64,000 nt of DNA from Aselliscus stoliczkanus (taxonomy: Eukaryota; Chordata; Mammalia; Chiroptera; Hipposideridae): positions 84,589,501 to 84,653,500 of the forward strand of contig CM066731.1 of assembly GCA_033961575.1 (NCBI GenBank), written 5' to 3'. A program made the translations under genes and the position numbers. Position 1 is the stretch's first letter; every line of letters starts with the position of its first letter. Below are positions 45,240 to 55,918 of this stretch, in pieces. A model generated the notes under the pieces. It was not told the DNA's origin. It ran no database searches and saw only the letters and a list, made by a program, of their open reading frames with translations.

Positions 45240-46200
45240 ATGCTGACTATGCTTGATTTAGTGCTCTGATATCCAGTTCCATGCTTCTAAAATCATTTCT
45301 GTGACAACTTTCCTTCTTCATGTCATTCCATCCCATGCCCTCTCTGAACTGCCCCAATTGATGTAAGCGTAATTTAGGCCATGACTTTCATAACCAGGGA
45401 ATACCTTGGTTACCCTTCACCCAAATGACATGCCAGAAAGCCTTTGGCACCGAGCCAGTAAGCCCTGTGATTCCCATAGGTTGATCCTGTGATGCAGAAA
45501 AGCCTCAGCCTCCAGGGATAATGGTAATCAATTCGGAAGCACCAGGCGGCAGCTCTATGAAGCCGAGTTAATTTGCATTGCATAGTAATGCTGGTAAGAT
45601 GAGGGCCCCGGGGAAATGTTAGGATGCAGGACTTTTCACAGAGGCTTATTGCTTTTCCCATCAGCTTCTAAGGCTGCTTATGAATTCTGCTTGGGTTCCT
45701 TCCCTCCTGCCCCCAAGACAGTATTTGCATAAAAAAAACAAACCACTGGATAAACAAGAGCTTACCAGTTATCACTCCTTTTAACTCCCACACAGGGAAG
45801 GCTGATGGGGGTGCTTTTCGATGCAGTTTACAGGTGTACCTGAGCAGATGGCTCAACTTGCCTGAGCTGCTTCACAATCTCCCAGTTTTTCTCTTGCCCC
45901 AAAGGAAGACTTGACCCTGATAAATGAATTGCACTGACAGTAAGCAGTGCCTCTTCCTCTTATCTCTTCCGTGCTGGACAATGATTTTCTACACCTGCTC
46001 CAAATGGCATGGTTGCATTATTTCAGTATCCTTGGACACTACTGAATGTGGCTATTGTGGTCAGATGTTGCAGAAAGAGATCAGCACCAGGCTGTGTGTT
46101 CTGCCTGTTTTCTTAACAATGGGCAAGGTGAATCCCACATGAAACTAAGGGCTTCTTGTGCAATGTGATTTCCAAAGGAACTGAGATACTCTCCCCAGCT
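45240..46200. promoter_or_regulatory. Repeat-poor stretch with two perfect POU octamers, candidate enhancer
   Basis: ATTTGCAT, the octamer bound by POU factors, is present at 45571-45578 (within TTAATTTGCATTGCATAGTA) and 45723-45730. The stretch has balanced composition, few simple runs and several homeodomain-type TAAT cores and CAGATG E-boxes. Nothing in the sequence proves activity. Frames on the minus strand at 45410-45856 have no recognised domain. Confidence 0.3.
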
Positions 46201-47637
46201 AAAAGAATACCCACTCTATCTATTTCTCTAAAATGTATATTTCGAAGGTCCAGATGAAGTGTCAGTAAAACAACTAGGATGGCTTTGAAATCACAAAAGC
46301 TTGAATTTAAATACCACATTAATTATCTCTTGATTAGATGTGGAAGTTTAGGAAGTTCTTAGATTTAGTTCTCTTATCTGTTATGATAAATTATTAATTT
46401 TTACTTATTTTATTTGATTTAAAAATTACAAGTGAAAACCATGGCTGTTGTAACAAGTCTTAACACTACAAATAGTCAGAGAAAATAAATGCCACTTTTA
46501 TCCAACAACACTTTTCATCTGGGACCCCAACTTAAAGACGCATATGGCTATAACCAGTACCATCAGAGTGGTGTCTATTAATCTTTGTGCTCCTAAAGTT
46601 ATGTATACATGGAAAAAAAGCGTAGTTATTTTCTTTATCTTTTGTTTCCTTTTTTTCCGACAAAATTGTATTATGTATCATGATATTAAGAGGGGCCATG
46701 CACACTTTTTTCCAATCCACTTTCTTCAATTAACTTTTATATCTCTTCCAGGAACAATTCTGTTTTAACAGGTCTAAAATATTGCAAAATCTGGATGTTC
46801 TGTAGTTTATTAGAATACTACTTGTGTATGGAAAATTTGATTTTCCTTCTTCCTACCACTAAAAAAATTGTTAAGTCAAATGTTCTTGTAGTTACATTCT
46901 TAAGTACTGTTTTGTTTTCTTTGTTTTCCAGTATGGTAAATTTAAAAGTGCAAAGGTTGAATTCAAAGACTATGTACATTTTAACATTTTTTTTAATTGC
47001 GAGATAACCTTCCCCAAAATTGATAGTGATCTACTTACCTGTCAGCAAGGTATGAGAGAATCTATTCTCCTACGTGTTCGCCAACTCCTGCTGTTACAAC
47101 CTTTTTAACAGTTTGATTTTTGAAAATGGTATCTTGTATTTGTTCGACCCTTTGTTTTCAGAAATTTAAAATGGTGGTGAGATTGTTCACAGAAGAGTCA
47201 CATAGAGGTGCTCTATAAATCAGAGTGATCAGCAAGAAATCATGTCTAGAATACAACTTTTGGTTTTGAGAGGAAAACATACGTGCTCAGATTCTTTCTT
47301 GACTTTTGGGGGATGAGAAGTAGGCATGAGAAAGGTAGTTGCAGAGAGTGGAGAAGGAGAATATAGAGATATAGAGGAAAAACTAGGAAATATTTCTTTC
47401 ATGATTATTTCAGATGACTAGCTTGCCTGGCAATGTTACACAAATTCATACCCTAGACCATACTTTTGACTTGCCCTATGATTGCAGGCTGGCAACCCAT
47501 TCAAATTTAAGTTTTCCCCAAGTAGTTTGACAGCAATGGACTGAGGACATGTTGCAAACTTTGTGTCACAAACACAAATGTGGTACTTAAAAAAATTACT
47601 TCATGTTTTTCCTGTGCTTTCCCTGCTGATTTACTAC
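46201..47637. other. Unique sequence
   Basis: No gene or repeat recognised. Confidence 0.5.
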
Positions 47638-47649
47638 TGCTTCATCTTT

Positions 47650-47759
47650 TTTTTTTTTTTTTTGAGGACAGTGTCACTGGCCCTCATATGTGGGACCTGA
47701 ACCAGGGCTGCTGGCTTCTGAAGCCAGCGCTTAACCACTGTGCCACTCGGCTGACCCTA
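47650..47759 (-). repeat. Short tRNA-derived SINE
   Basis: On the minus strand it reads GGGTCAGCCGAGTGGCACAG to GTTCAGGTCCCACATATG, then TGACACTGTCCTCAAAA and an A-tail. TGCTTCATCTTT at 47638-47649 and 47761-47772 is the target duplication. Confidence 0.92.
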
Positions 47760-47772
47760 ATGCTTCATCTTT

Positions 47773-48039
47773 GAAAGAAATTGAAACAGCGAGATTATCT
47801 CCCTAGAATGAAAACATTACTTTTCTCACAGCCCACAGATGAAATACTGACATTAATTAAGGCTCATACACCTTATCTTAAGCACATATGGATTTGGTTC
47901 AATGAGGAAAGATTATTTGTCAGATTGCAGCTCAAAGGTCAGTTGAAACTTTTCAAACTGTAATGAGAAATGCACCCACCCTCTCTGGATACATGTTAGC
48001 AATAAAATATTTTGAATTCCCAGATTTACATGGCAAATG
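47773..48039. other. Unique sequence
   Basis: No gene or repeat recognised. Confidence 0.5.
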
Positions 48040-48245
48040 ATAATAAGAATACAAAAATGTGCTAATCACTTATTTGGGCCAGGTACATTTCTAACCTTTT
48101 AAAAAATAAATTATATCATGTAATCCTCATTACAACATCCTGAATCATTACCCCCATTTTATGAAGTTGAGTCACTTACCTAAGGTTCACAGAATTTGTA
48201 AGTGGAGTGTGGTTTGAACCCAGGTAGTCTGGATTTGAGACCGAC
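48040..48245 (+). repeat. L2/MIR-type ancient repeat
   Basis: CTAATCACTTATTTGGGCCA, GTAATCCTCATTACAACATC, CCCCCATTTTATGAAGTTGA and TTTGAACCCAGGTAGTCTGG follow the L2/MIR core order. Confidence 0.6.
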
Positions 48246-49243
48246 CAGGTACTTCTTTGGCTGTTAACTGGTCTAAATTTACCAACTAGTGAGCAGTAGA
48301 GAGGTGTTCACCACCCCAAACACACAAGCCAATTAAAAGTTAAGTGAGTTGCCTAATAACCAAGAGAGGTAAATAAACATGCTTAAAATGGTCATGTGGG
48401 GCCATTAGATAATTTCATTTGTGGAATCCATAAATTAATGCTGTAGCCCAGTTTCAATGGATAGTATTAAAATTTAAAGTCACTTCTTGTCACAAAATCT
48501 CCTTACTGTATTCACTCAGTGCCCAGTTAGGAAAGAAAGTGCACCAGTTATTTTAACAGAAATAAATTAATACAAGGATTTGTTAACTAGTTAATAGAGA
48601 ATTGAAGACACTCACAAGGGACATAGAGGTGTCACAGAGAAAGTAACTACAGGAAGAAACCACAGATGTTAGGGTGTTAAGGGCTTGGAGGAGGAACCCT
48701 GTACAACTAGCCCAGACCCTGGTGAGAGGTGCCAGCTGGCAAGTGCTGGTATCGCTCAGGCATGGTGAGGCTGGTTTTAGGGTATGGAAAAAAGTGCAAA
48801 GAGGAACCCACTGATGTTACCCACTGCAAGGGTGAAAAATAATTGCTGCAGTGAGATTAATAGGAATAGGGGGCCATCAAAAAGGTATAACTGTTTTTCT
48901 GTTATCCAGCCTTTCTGTCACCCTCAAGAGCCCCTATTCACAGAGACTAATAGGGACCCAGATGACAAAGCAGAAATGATATTTGCAGTTTCACTCCAGC
49001 ATTGCAAAACTGAGTTTGAAGCTGAGAAACAAATGCTTCATTTCCAGCACATTCCACCCCTCCAACTACTTGACATCTTTTCACATTCTTTCATACATGT
49101 TTAAACTTTCATACAATGCCAAAAATAACTTTATGCTTCCACCTAATAAGATGCAACTTTTTTTTTATAAAGATTCTCTAAGCATCTGCTTAAAATGAGG
49201 GAAAAAAGAAAAAAATTTATCAGTAGAAAAATATTTCAAAAGT

Positions 49244-49247
<4 letters not shown>
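48246..49247. other. Mostly unique sequence, possible unnamed old repeat at 48540-48990
   Basis: Wording such as TTACAAGGATTTGTTAACTA-like bases and GTCACAGAGAAAGTAACTAC has the feel of an old mammalian interspersed repeat, but I cannot name it. The 106-aa frame at 48784-49104 shows no domain. Confidence 0.35.

Positions 49248-49281
<34 letters not shown>
49248..49281. repeat. (CA)n microsatellite
   Basis: An uninterrupted CA tract of 17 units abuts the MLT1-type LTR. Confidence 0.95.
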
Positions 49282-49283
<2 letters not shown>

Positions 49284-49284
49284 A

Positions 49285-49648
49285 TCTTAGTCCGTTTGTG
49301 CTGCTATAACAAAATATCATAGACTGAGGGGCTTATAAATAGCAAAAGTTTATTTCTCACAGTTTTAGAGTCTGGCAATGTGTCAGCAGCTCTTGTGTCT
49401 TGTAAAAGCTTATTTCCTGGTTTGTGGATGCCCATCTTCTTGTCATATCTTCACATGGTGAAGAGCAAAGACAGATCGCAAGTTCTCCTGTCTTTTCTTA
49501 TAAGGGCAATAATTCTATTCATGAGGGCCCCACCCTCATAATCTGTTTACCTCCCAAGTACCTGACTCCTAATACAGTCACATTGGGTGTTAGGATTTCA
49601 ACCTATGAGTGTTGCTGTGGACTAAATGGACACATCCAGTCCATAGCA
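49285..49648 (-). mobile_element. MLT1-type solo LTR (ERVL-MaLR)
   Basis: On the plus strand TTAGTCCGTTTGTGCTGCTA, TTATAAGGGCAATAATTCTA, TTCATGAGGGCCCCACCCTC and ACATTGGGTGTTAGGATTTC are in the order of a reversed MLT1 LTR. It ends TCCAGTCCATAGCA, so the LTR reads TGCTATGG... on the minus strand. It is moderately diverged and has no internal part. Confidence 0.85.
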
Positions 49649-50149
49649 ACACTGAAGTAGAAATATTCAAATGTGAATGAGTACTAATCTTGTTAATCCA
49701 GAAAGTTTGTGAAAAAGATTAGTGATAAGAGATAGATTGGCTCCCTTTTAGGGGATTTTAAGGACTTTGAGTTTGACTCTATAACTTATAGGAAGAATGC
49801 AAGGCTGTTTGGATAAAGAATATATGAGTTTGTGATATGAAAATAAACTTTTTCTATAAGGCCTTGCCTAATCTGGCTTCTGCTGACATTACTTTTTTTT
49901 TTTTTTCTTTTAATTTGCTCTAGCTACATTGGCGTTTAAAATTTTCTTGGTTATTCCGTGCTCTTATCTGCTTTAGAGATTTGACCTTGCTGTTACTGTT
50001 GTTAAAGAGCTTTTCAAAATGGCTTCTCTTTAAGCGCCCAACCCTAAGAAGCCTTTCCTAAGTTTTACTAAATTCTGCAAACTCTATCTTAAAACCCTAT
50101 GTTTTTCTTTTATAGTTTTATTTTTCTCACAATTTTGAACTGCAACAAT
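49649..50149. other. Unique or L2-like sequence
   Basis: AGGCCTTGCCTAATCTGGCT and TGCTCTAGCTACATTGGCG resemble L2 wording at 49860-49935, weakly. No gene is seen. Confidence 0.4.
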
Positions 50150-50560
50150 GCTAAATATAGAACTTTTCCCTCTTTTTGCCTGAATCTGCTGATAAGGTGA
50201 GACAGAGCCCATCTTCCAGTGCTTTGTCTCATAATCAATCATCTAAGATTAGAACTGCTTGTTGTAATTGATTAGCTAAGATTAGAACTGTTTATTCTAA
50301 AATAATTATCCTGAAAGTAGCTATCCACAAAGAAAAACTATTTCCTGTTAGATAACTGGCTGCAACTTCCCACACCTACAGAACAACCTCAACTGTAAAC
50401 AACCTCATGGGCAACTTATTTATCCCTCCTGATAAAAGCCTAAGACAAAATTACCTTGTTGAGATACTTTAATCTTTGGATGTGAGATGCTCTCTATATT
50501 AAAGTAACCTAAATTAAATTTAATCTCTTTAGTTTTCTGGTTTTTACCTTTGACAATTAT
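50150..50560 (+). repeat. LTR-like stretch, low certainty
   Basis: CTTCCCACACCTACAGAACA, TCCTGATAAAAGCCTAAGAC and a following ATTAAAG with a T-rich end resemble the U3-R-U5 layout of a gammaretrovirus-type LTR (GATAAAAG as TATA, ATATTAAAG as signal). TAAGATTAGAACTG appears twice (about 50246 and 50278). There are no clear TG/CA ends or duplication. Confidence 0.35.
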
Positions 50561-50639
50561 ATATTTACTGATGCATTGTCTTATTTAATACATGTTTCTC
50601 CTGACATCTTTTGTCCCTCTCCTTTCACATAAACAAGAC

Positions 50640-50760
50640 TTTAAGCTTTATAAGGGAAGGCACCACACCTTTGTGTTTAACATAGTAACACCAACATTTC
50701 TTATGAGCCTGACCATGCAAAACACCTCATACACGTGAATAAATAAATGAATGAATGTAA
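50640..50760 (+). repeat. L2 LINE 3' end
   Basis: TTTAAGCTTTATAAGGGAAG, GCACCACACC and the end ACGTGAATAAATAAATGAAT match the L2 terminus in order. Confidence 0.55.
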
Positions 50761-51488
50761 ATGTATCAGGTGTCTCCAGATAGTGACAAGACTTACAAAG
50801 GTGCAGGAGGCAATATCACTGAAGTAAGTGGCTAGGAGTATGTGTGACACTATTGGATTACCAGAAAGGGGGCTACAAGGGCAAGGTAGTTTGTTAAGGC
50901 ATCATCCTAGAGGCCTGGAGTTCAGATAATGACTCCTACCCCAGCAGATGATCTACAGTAGAGATCAGAAACTTTAGCCCCAGTCTAGATTAATAGGTAA
51001 CCCCCAGAAAGAATAAGAGTAGGCTATAGCAAAAAGATGCTAAGGCTTAGACTGGCATGGTAAATTTTCTATAGCAGCAAGAACAACTCTAACACACAAC
51101 TGTGTGATTCTGATTATATTGATCTGTTGGTAACCTTTTCTAGTTTGGCCCAGGTCATGCAGGGTAAACATATTCGTCTTCCATCTAAGCATAAATGGGG
51201 AAATATGCATAGTTATAATGGAAAAGAAAGAAGGAAAAATATAACCTCAGGTATAATCCAAGAAGTAAAAACATTGTTTTTCACCTATAAGTTGGGCGAA
51301 GATTGGAAAAGACTGAGTGTTCAAGGAAACAGGCATTTTTCCACACAACTTGATGAAATGTGAATTGTTTCAACTCTTCTTAAGGTCAGTTGGCTATATG
51401 TACCAGTAGCCTAAAACGTTCCTTCATTGAAATAATACAGTTTCTATGACTGTGTCTTAAAGATACATGTATACATAAAGATTTATCT
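50761..51488. other. Unique sequence
   Basis: No gene or repeat recognised. The 78-aa frame at 51127-51363 has no domain. Confidence 0.5.
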
Positions 51489-51506
51489 ATAAATATCATA
51501 ATTAAA

Positions 51507-51940
51507 GGGCTGGCCGAGTGGTGTATTGGTTAAGAGCTGGATTTGGGATGCCAGCGGCCCCGGTTGGGATCCCACCTATGAGGGCCAGTGACGCTGCTCT
51601 CTACAGCTAACAACAGCTTCCCCTGGAGCCCGGCGATGGTGTGGGCTGCAGCCTCTGCTGCAGTGGGCTGCCATAGGCTACAGTGAGTGGCCAGCAGCCA
51701 GCGTGAGCTGCCAATAGCCACGGTGAGCGACACCCAGAGGCCGGCGACCGATCTGCCTCATACGGGAAGATCACAATGACGATACCAACATGGGCCAGTG
51801 AAGCAACATCCTCTGCAACTAGACTGAAGAACAAGAAGACAGCAACTTGTCAACTTGTCTGTTCCCCTTGCCTGATTCTCAAACACTGTTCCCCTCCCTC
51901 AATTCCCCAATAAAATCTTTAAAAATATATATAAATAAAA
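51507..51940 (+). repeat. Long composite tRNA-derived SINE, AATAAA-TCTTT type
   Basis: It starts GGGCTGGCCGAGTGGTGTAT, with B-box-like GGTTGGGATCCCACC, and has a GC-rich middle of CAGCAGCC-type repeats. It ends CCCCAATAAAATCTTTAAAA and an AT-rich tail. ATAAATATCATAATTA at 51489-51504 and 51941-51956 is a perfect 16-bp target duplication, suggesting a fairly young insertion. This is the best reference copy of the long form in the window. Confidence 0.95.
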
Positions 51941-52049
51941 ATAAATATCATAATTATAGCTGTATATAGAATAAAAATTTGAAAACCACTTAATATTCAA
52001 CAATAATAGAATAGTTTAATTATGGCCCATTTATAGATGGTGGTGTGTT

Positions 52050-52400
52050 CTTTAAGATTATGCTTGCTGCTCTAACAATAAACCCCAAATTTCAGTGGCA
52101 TAACAAAGTGGAAGTATTTCTTTTTTATATAAATGTATAAACTGCAGGTGAAGGAGAGGCCAGGAAATCTACTCTATGCAGTCGCTCAGGGACTCAGACT
52201 GATGGAAGCCCTGCCACTCACAACATGTGGTTTTCTAGATGTCTGAGCATTCTCTTCAAACTAGCAGACAGGGGAGAAAGAAAAAGTGGAAAATTGAGGA
52301 GGAGATTTTTATGTGCTATAATAGAAATGACATACATCTCTGTGTACATACTTCATTAGCCAAAATGCAGTCACATGAAACAATTTAGATGTAAAAAGGA
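52050..52400 (-). repeat. Old MaLR-like LTR remnant, low certainty
   Basis: TGCTGCTCTAACAATAAACC, CAGTGGCATAACAAAGTGGA and GGGACTCAGACTGATGGAAG resemble antisense MLT1-class LTR interior. No clean ends. Confidence 0.4.
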
Positions 52401-52652
52401 CTGTCCTTGTTTGGGACTCTACATTATGAAAGAGAAGTGTGTGTCTTCAAAATGAACTAGCTATTTGTACCACAAATGGGTAATTATAGCTATGAAGTCA
52501 TGGAACTAAAGAATATTTAATGAGATGTGTGAAAAACTAGAATGATTCCAATTATACAAAAACACAACAAACTACCAAAAAAAAAAAAAATGGACAAGTT
52601 TTTCCAAAAGTGGTTGGAGAAATGGCACAAGACTTCAAAGAAACACGCCAAG

Positions 52653-53721
52653 AAAAATGGCGGAATAGACAGATGCTGTGCTAACTACCTCCCTGGATCA
52701 CACCAAAATAACAAACAAATTATACAGCATTCAACCCTGGAGATCCCAGGAACACTAGATGAACAGAACCACTAAACGAAGAACTTTAACTGGAGGCCGT
52801 GTCAGGTCTGGTAGGGCGGGCGGAGACAAGAGAGGGCGAACACCTCGAGGGAAGCCCCAGCCGTGGGAACCTTCTCTGGTTGGGGGAGAGACCCTCCGGC
52901 CACACTCCAAGCACGCCAGCCCAGAGTTCCTTTGCCAGGAAGAGGAGTTCTAAGATAGCCGGCAGTAAATTAGTGAGGACTCTCTTTGCCCAGCTTGGTA
53001 AAGCTAAGAGCAGCTCACTTAACTGGTTCCTGGTGGACGGAGTAGCTGTGTGAGCTGGGCCCAGGAACCTGCGGAGACGGACTGAACTGAGCACCTTTGG
53101 TGCAAAGGCTGGAGGTTTTTGGACTATTGTTCCCCTGGTGAGAAGCCTGCACGTGAGGGGTGTAGGGAGGGCTCCATTTTGTCAGGGACGGGCCCTCCCA
53201 CAGAGGTTCAGGTCTGGGACCTCATTGGTCTGGTGGAATTGGCGCAGAAGTGCCTGTGTGCATGCGCGCATGCGGCCTTGGATCCTCACCCTCGGCCCGG
53301 CTTATACTGCGTTTCCAGGGAAACGCTGGGGGGGGTGCCCTCCGGCTCCAACAGTTTGCTCACTGAGACCCTGTAGTGCGCGAGCCGCGTCGGATCCCCA
53401 CCCTCTGCACGGCTTGTGTTCCGTTGCCAGGGAAACGACTGGTGGGCATGCTCTGGCTCCAACAGGCTGCTCACTGAGACACGGGAGTGGGTCAGCTGCC
53501 TCGGGTCCCGGCTCTCCGCACTGCACTTGCAGAGTTGCCAGGCTAGTGATTGGTTGTCGGGCTGCTTGGCCTGATCTGCCAGGGGCTGATTGGGAAAGGC
53601 TGAGACTGGGAGTTTTCCTGGGAGTGTTTCCTGGCCATGTGCTGTGTGCCTGTGTGATCCAGCCAGGGCTCTCCTGGTGATCTATCTAATACATCAAAGC
53701 AATCCCAGTGCGACAGCCAGA
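52653..53721 (+). promoter_or_regulatory. L1 5' UTR / promoter with tandem monomers
   Basis: It is the CpG-richest part of the window and GC-rich against AT-rich flanks. A YY1-type AAAATGGCGGA lies at its start. From 53280 a GGATCC(T/C)CACCCTC monomer begins and recurs at 53392 and, diverged, at 53503 (GGGTCCCGGCTCTCC), giving 112- and 111-bp periods. A partial earlier copy may precede 53280 (GCGCGCATGCGGCCTTGGAT). Tandem promoter monomers are known in mouse L1. Their function here is inferred. The 180-aa sense frame at 53138-53680 exists only because stops are rare in GC-rich DNA. Confidence 0.75.
53280..53590 (+). repeat. 111-112-bp tandem monomers in L1 5' UTR
   Basis: Shared blocks are CCAGGGAAACG, GGCTCCAACAG, GCTCACTGAGAC and the GGATCC start. 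Units begin at 53280, 53392 and 53503. The third is shorter and more diverged, ending near 53590. Confidence 0.85.
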
Positions 53722-54591
53722 ATGGGGAAACAAAGAAACATGTCACAAGTAAAAGACCAAAAGAAACCTCTAGAAATGGAACCAAATGAAACAGAGGGAT
53801 CCAACCTTTCAGAGACAGAGTTTAGAACACTGATGATAAGAATGTTTAAGGAACTTAGCGAAGACATAAAGAAGGATAGAGAAATCATAAAAAACAACCA
53901 GTTAGAACTAAAGAATACAATAACTGAAGAAGAACACACTTGAAGGAATCACCAGTAGAGTAGGTGAAGTAGAGGAGCGGATCAGCGATTTGGAAGACAA
54001 AATAGCAGAAATCACCCAGTTGGCACAACAAAAAGACCAAAGAATAAAAAACAATGAAATAGTTTAAGAACCCTATGGGACAAGGTGAAGCGCAACCACC
54101 CTCGACTCATAGGAATACCAGAAGGAGAAGAGAAGAAGCAAAGGGTCAAGAATGTATTTGAAAAAATAATCACTGAAAACTTCCCTAACCTGGTAAAGGA
54201 AATCAACATACATGCCCAGGAAGTTCAGAGGGTTCCAAACAAGCTGAACCCAAACAGGTCCACACCAAGACACATCATAGTTAAAATGGCAAAGGTTCAA
54301 GACAGAGACAGAATCCTAGAGGCAGCAAGAGAAAGACAGCAGATTACATACAAAGGAACTCCTGTTAGACTAACAGCTGACTTGTCTACAGAAACTCTGC
54401 AGGCCACCAAGGAGGGGCAGGAGATATTCAAAGTGACACAAAATAAAGGCCTACAACCAGGATTGCTCTACCCAGCACGGCCATCACTTAAAATTGAAGG
54501 AGAAATAAAGAGCTTTTCAGAAAAGAATAAGCTTAAGGAATTCATCACCACCAAGTCAGCATTGCAAGAAATGTTAAAAGAGCTTTTTTAA
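53722..54591 (+). pseudogene. L1 ORF1 (ORF1p RNA chaperone), two frame breaks
   Basis: The start M-G-K-Q-R-N-M-S-Q-V at 53722 follows the 5' UTR, with good helical coiled-coil character (residues about 20-75). The first frame stops at 53943. The next part (to about 54066), in another frame, gives R-I-S-D-L-E-D-K-I-A-E-I-T. The third (from about 54067 to 54591) holds R-R-M and C-terminal words, including R-S-T-P-R-H-I-I-V-K-M-A-K and K-S-F-S-E-K-N-K-L-K-E-F, ending L-F-stop. The total of about 290 codons is close to a normal ORF1. Two indels and a stop prevent a full protein. Confidence 0.92.
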
Positions 54592-54647
54592 ACAAAAGAA
54601 AGGGGTAAACAAGCTAACCCAGGAAGACCAGGAATACAAATAACAAA

Positions 54648-55235
54648 ATGCCAAAACATATGCACCTATCAATAATCATTTTAAATGTGAATGGGCTAAC
54701 TGCTCCAATCAAAAGACAGAGAGTGGCTGAGTGGATAAGAAAATAGGACACATGTACATGCTGTTTACAGATGGAATAAGATATTTCATGCAAATGGAAA
54801 TGAGAAAAAAAAAGCTGGAGTACCAATACTTATTTTGGGACAAAATAGACTTTAAAATGACTACAATAAAAGACAAAGAAGGGCACTATAACCCTAATAA
54901 ACATCTATGCACCCTACATAGGAACTCCTAATTACATATAACAGATTTTGACAGACATAAAGCAGAGATCAACAGTACCACTATCATAGAAGGGGACTTC
55001 AACACCACATTGTCACCAATGGACAGACCCTTTGGACAGAAAATCAACACAGAAAGAGGGCCCTTAAGTGACACTTTAGACCAGCTGGACTTCATTGATA
55101 TTTTTAGAGAATTTCACCCTGAAAACACACAATATACATTCTTCTCAAGTACACATGGGACATTTTCCAAGATAGGCCACATTAGGCCACAAAATAAGTC
55201 TCAGTAAATTTAAGAAGATTGAAGTCATATCGAGC
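54648..55235 (+). pseudogene. L1 ORF2 endonuclease fragment, catalytic part lost
   Basis: The start at 54648 reads M-P-K-H-M-H-L-S-I-I-I-L-N-V-N-G-L, the endonuclease N-terminus with the catalytic Asn context. A stop follows E-W-I-R-K. The normal next block with the Glu-bearing Q-E-T-H motif is deleted and sequence resumes at the F-H-A-N-G-N-E-like part. Later words L-D-F-I-D-I-F and Y-T-F-F-S-S are endonuclease. Sequence then stops near 55235 and the 3' UTR begins. RT and the Cys-rich end are absent. Confidence 0.88.
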
Positions 55236-55902
55236 AGATGTAAAGGAAAAACTGACGGCTGCTGGCTGGGAGCGAGTGGGGTTGAGGGAGAGGGACAGCT
55301 TAAGTGGGTGACTACCATGTTGCCACAGGGATATGGGGGAAGTTCTGGGAATGTAATTGATAATGTTGTGAAGAGACTATTATGTTAAGTGAAATAAGTC
55401 AGTCGGAGAAGGACAGGTACCATATGATCTCATTTATGTGTGGAATCTGAAAAACTGAATGAATGATCAAAGTAAACAGACTCATAGATATAGAGGAAAA
55501 ACTGAGGGTTGCTAGTTGGGAGGGAGGTGGGGATAAAGGGGAAGGGGAAAGGATTAGAGAGCATAAAGAGACAACTACAATATTGCCACAGGGATATGAA
55601 ACACAGTTCGGGGAATGTAATAATGTTGTAAAAATTTTGGATGGAGTAGAGGCTTGATCACTGCACTGTACACCTGAAGCTGATGTTGTATAATATTGTA
55701 TGCCAACTGTAACTGAATATATAGATAGTCACGGGATGTGGAGTATACTGTGGAAGGGAGTCAAAGGAATTGTAATAGATATGTACAATATGGGGGGGAG
55801 GAGTGGGCTAGCAAAACTGGGGGAGGGGGTTTGTCACTTTGGGGTGTAAAGAGTATAACTATTGCATTGCGTTGTACACCTGTAACTAATAAAAAAAAAA
55901 AA
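55236..55902 (+). repeat. L1 3' UTR with duplicated G-rich module and A-tail
   Basis: Two related modules start near 55240 (GTAAAGGAAAAACTGACGG) and 55490 (ATAGAGGAAAAACTGAGGG), about 250 bp apart, both going on to TTGCCACAGGGATATG and GGGAATGTAA. Each has G-quadruplex-type runs (55268-55294 and 55518-55547). A third G-rich patch lies at 55792-55830. GTTGTACACCTGTAACTAAT and the A-run end the element. Confidence 0.85.
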
Positions 55903-55918
55903 CAAGAAACATGCCAAG

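Larger units (their letters stand above)
52653..55902 (+). mobile_element. L1 retrotransposon, both ends present, interior deleted
   Basis: Flanks AAGAAACACGCCAAG (52638-52652) and AAGAAACATGCCAAG (55904-55918) form a 15-bp target duplication with one C/T difference. The parts are a 5' UTR (52653-53721), ORF1 (53722-54591), a broken 5' piece of ORF2 (54648-55235), a 3' UTR (55236-55889) and an A-tail (55890-55902). The rest of ORF2, including RT, is missing. Total length is about 3.25 kb against 6-7 kb for a full L1. The first bases AAAAATGGCGGAATAG include a YY1-type site like that at the human L1 start. It is younger than the other L1s here by its limited decay. Confidence 0.93.

Noticed and set aside
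53138..53680. 180-aa plus-strand open frame, the longest in the window
   Set aside because: It lies in the CpG-rich L1 5' UTR across tandem monomers. Several frames on both strands are open there because stops are rare, and no protein motif is visible.
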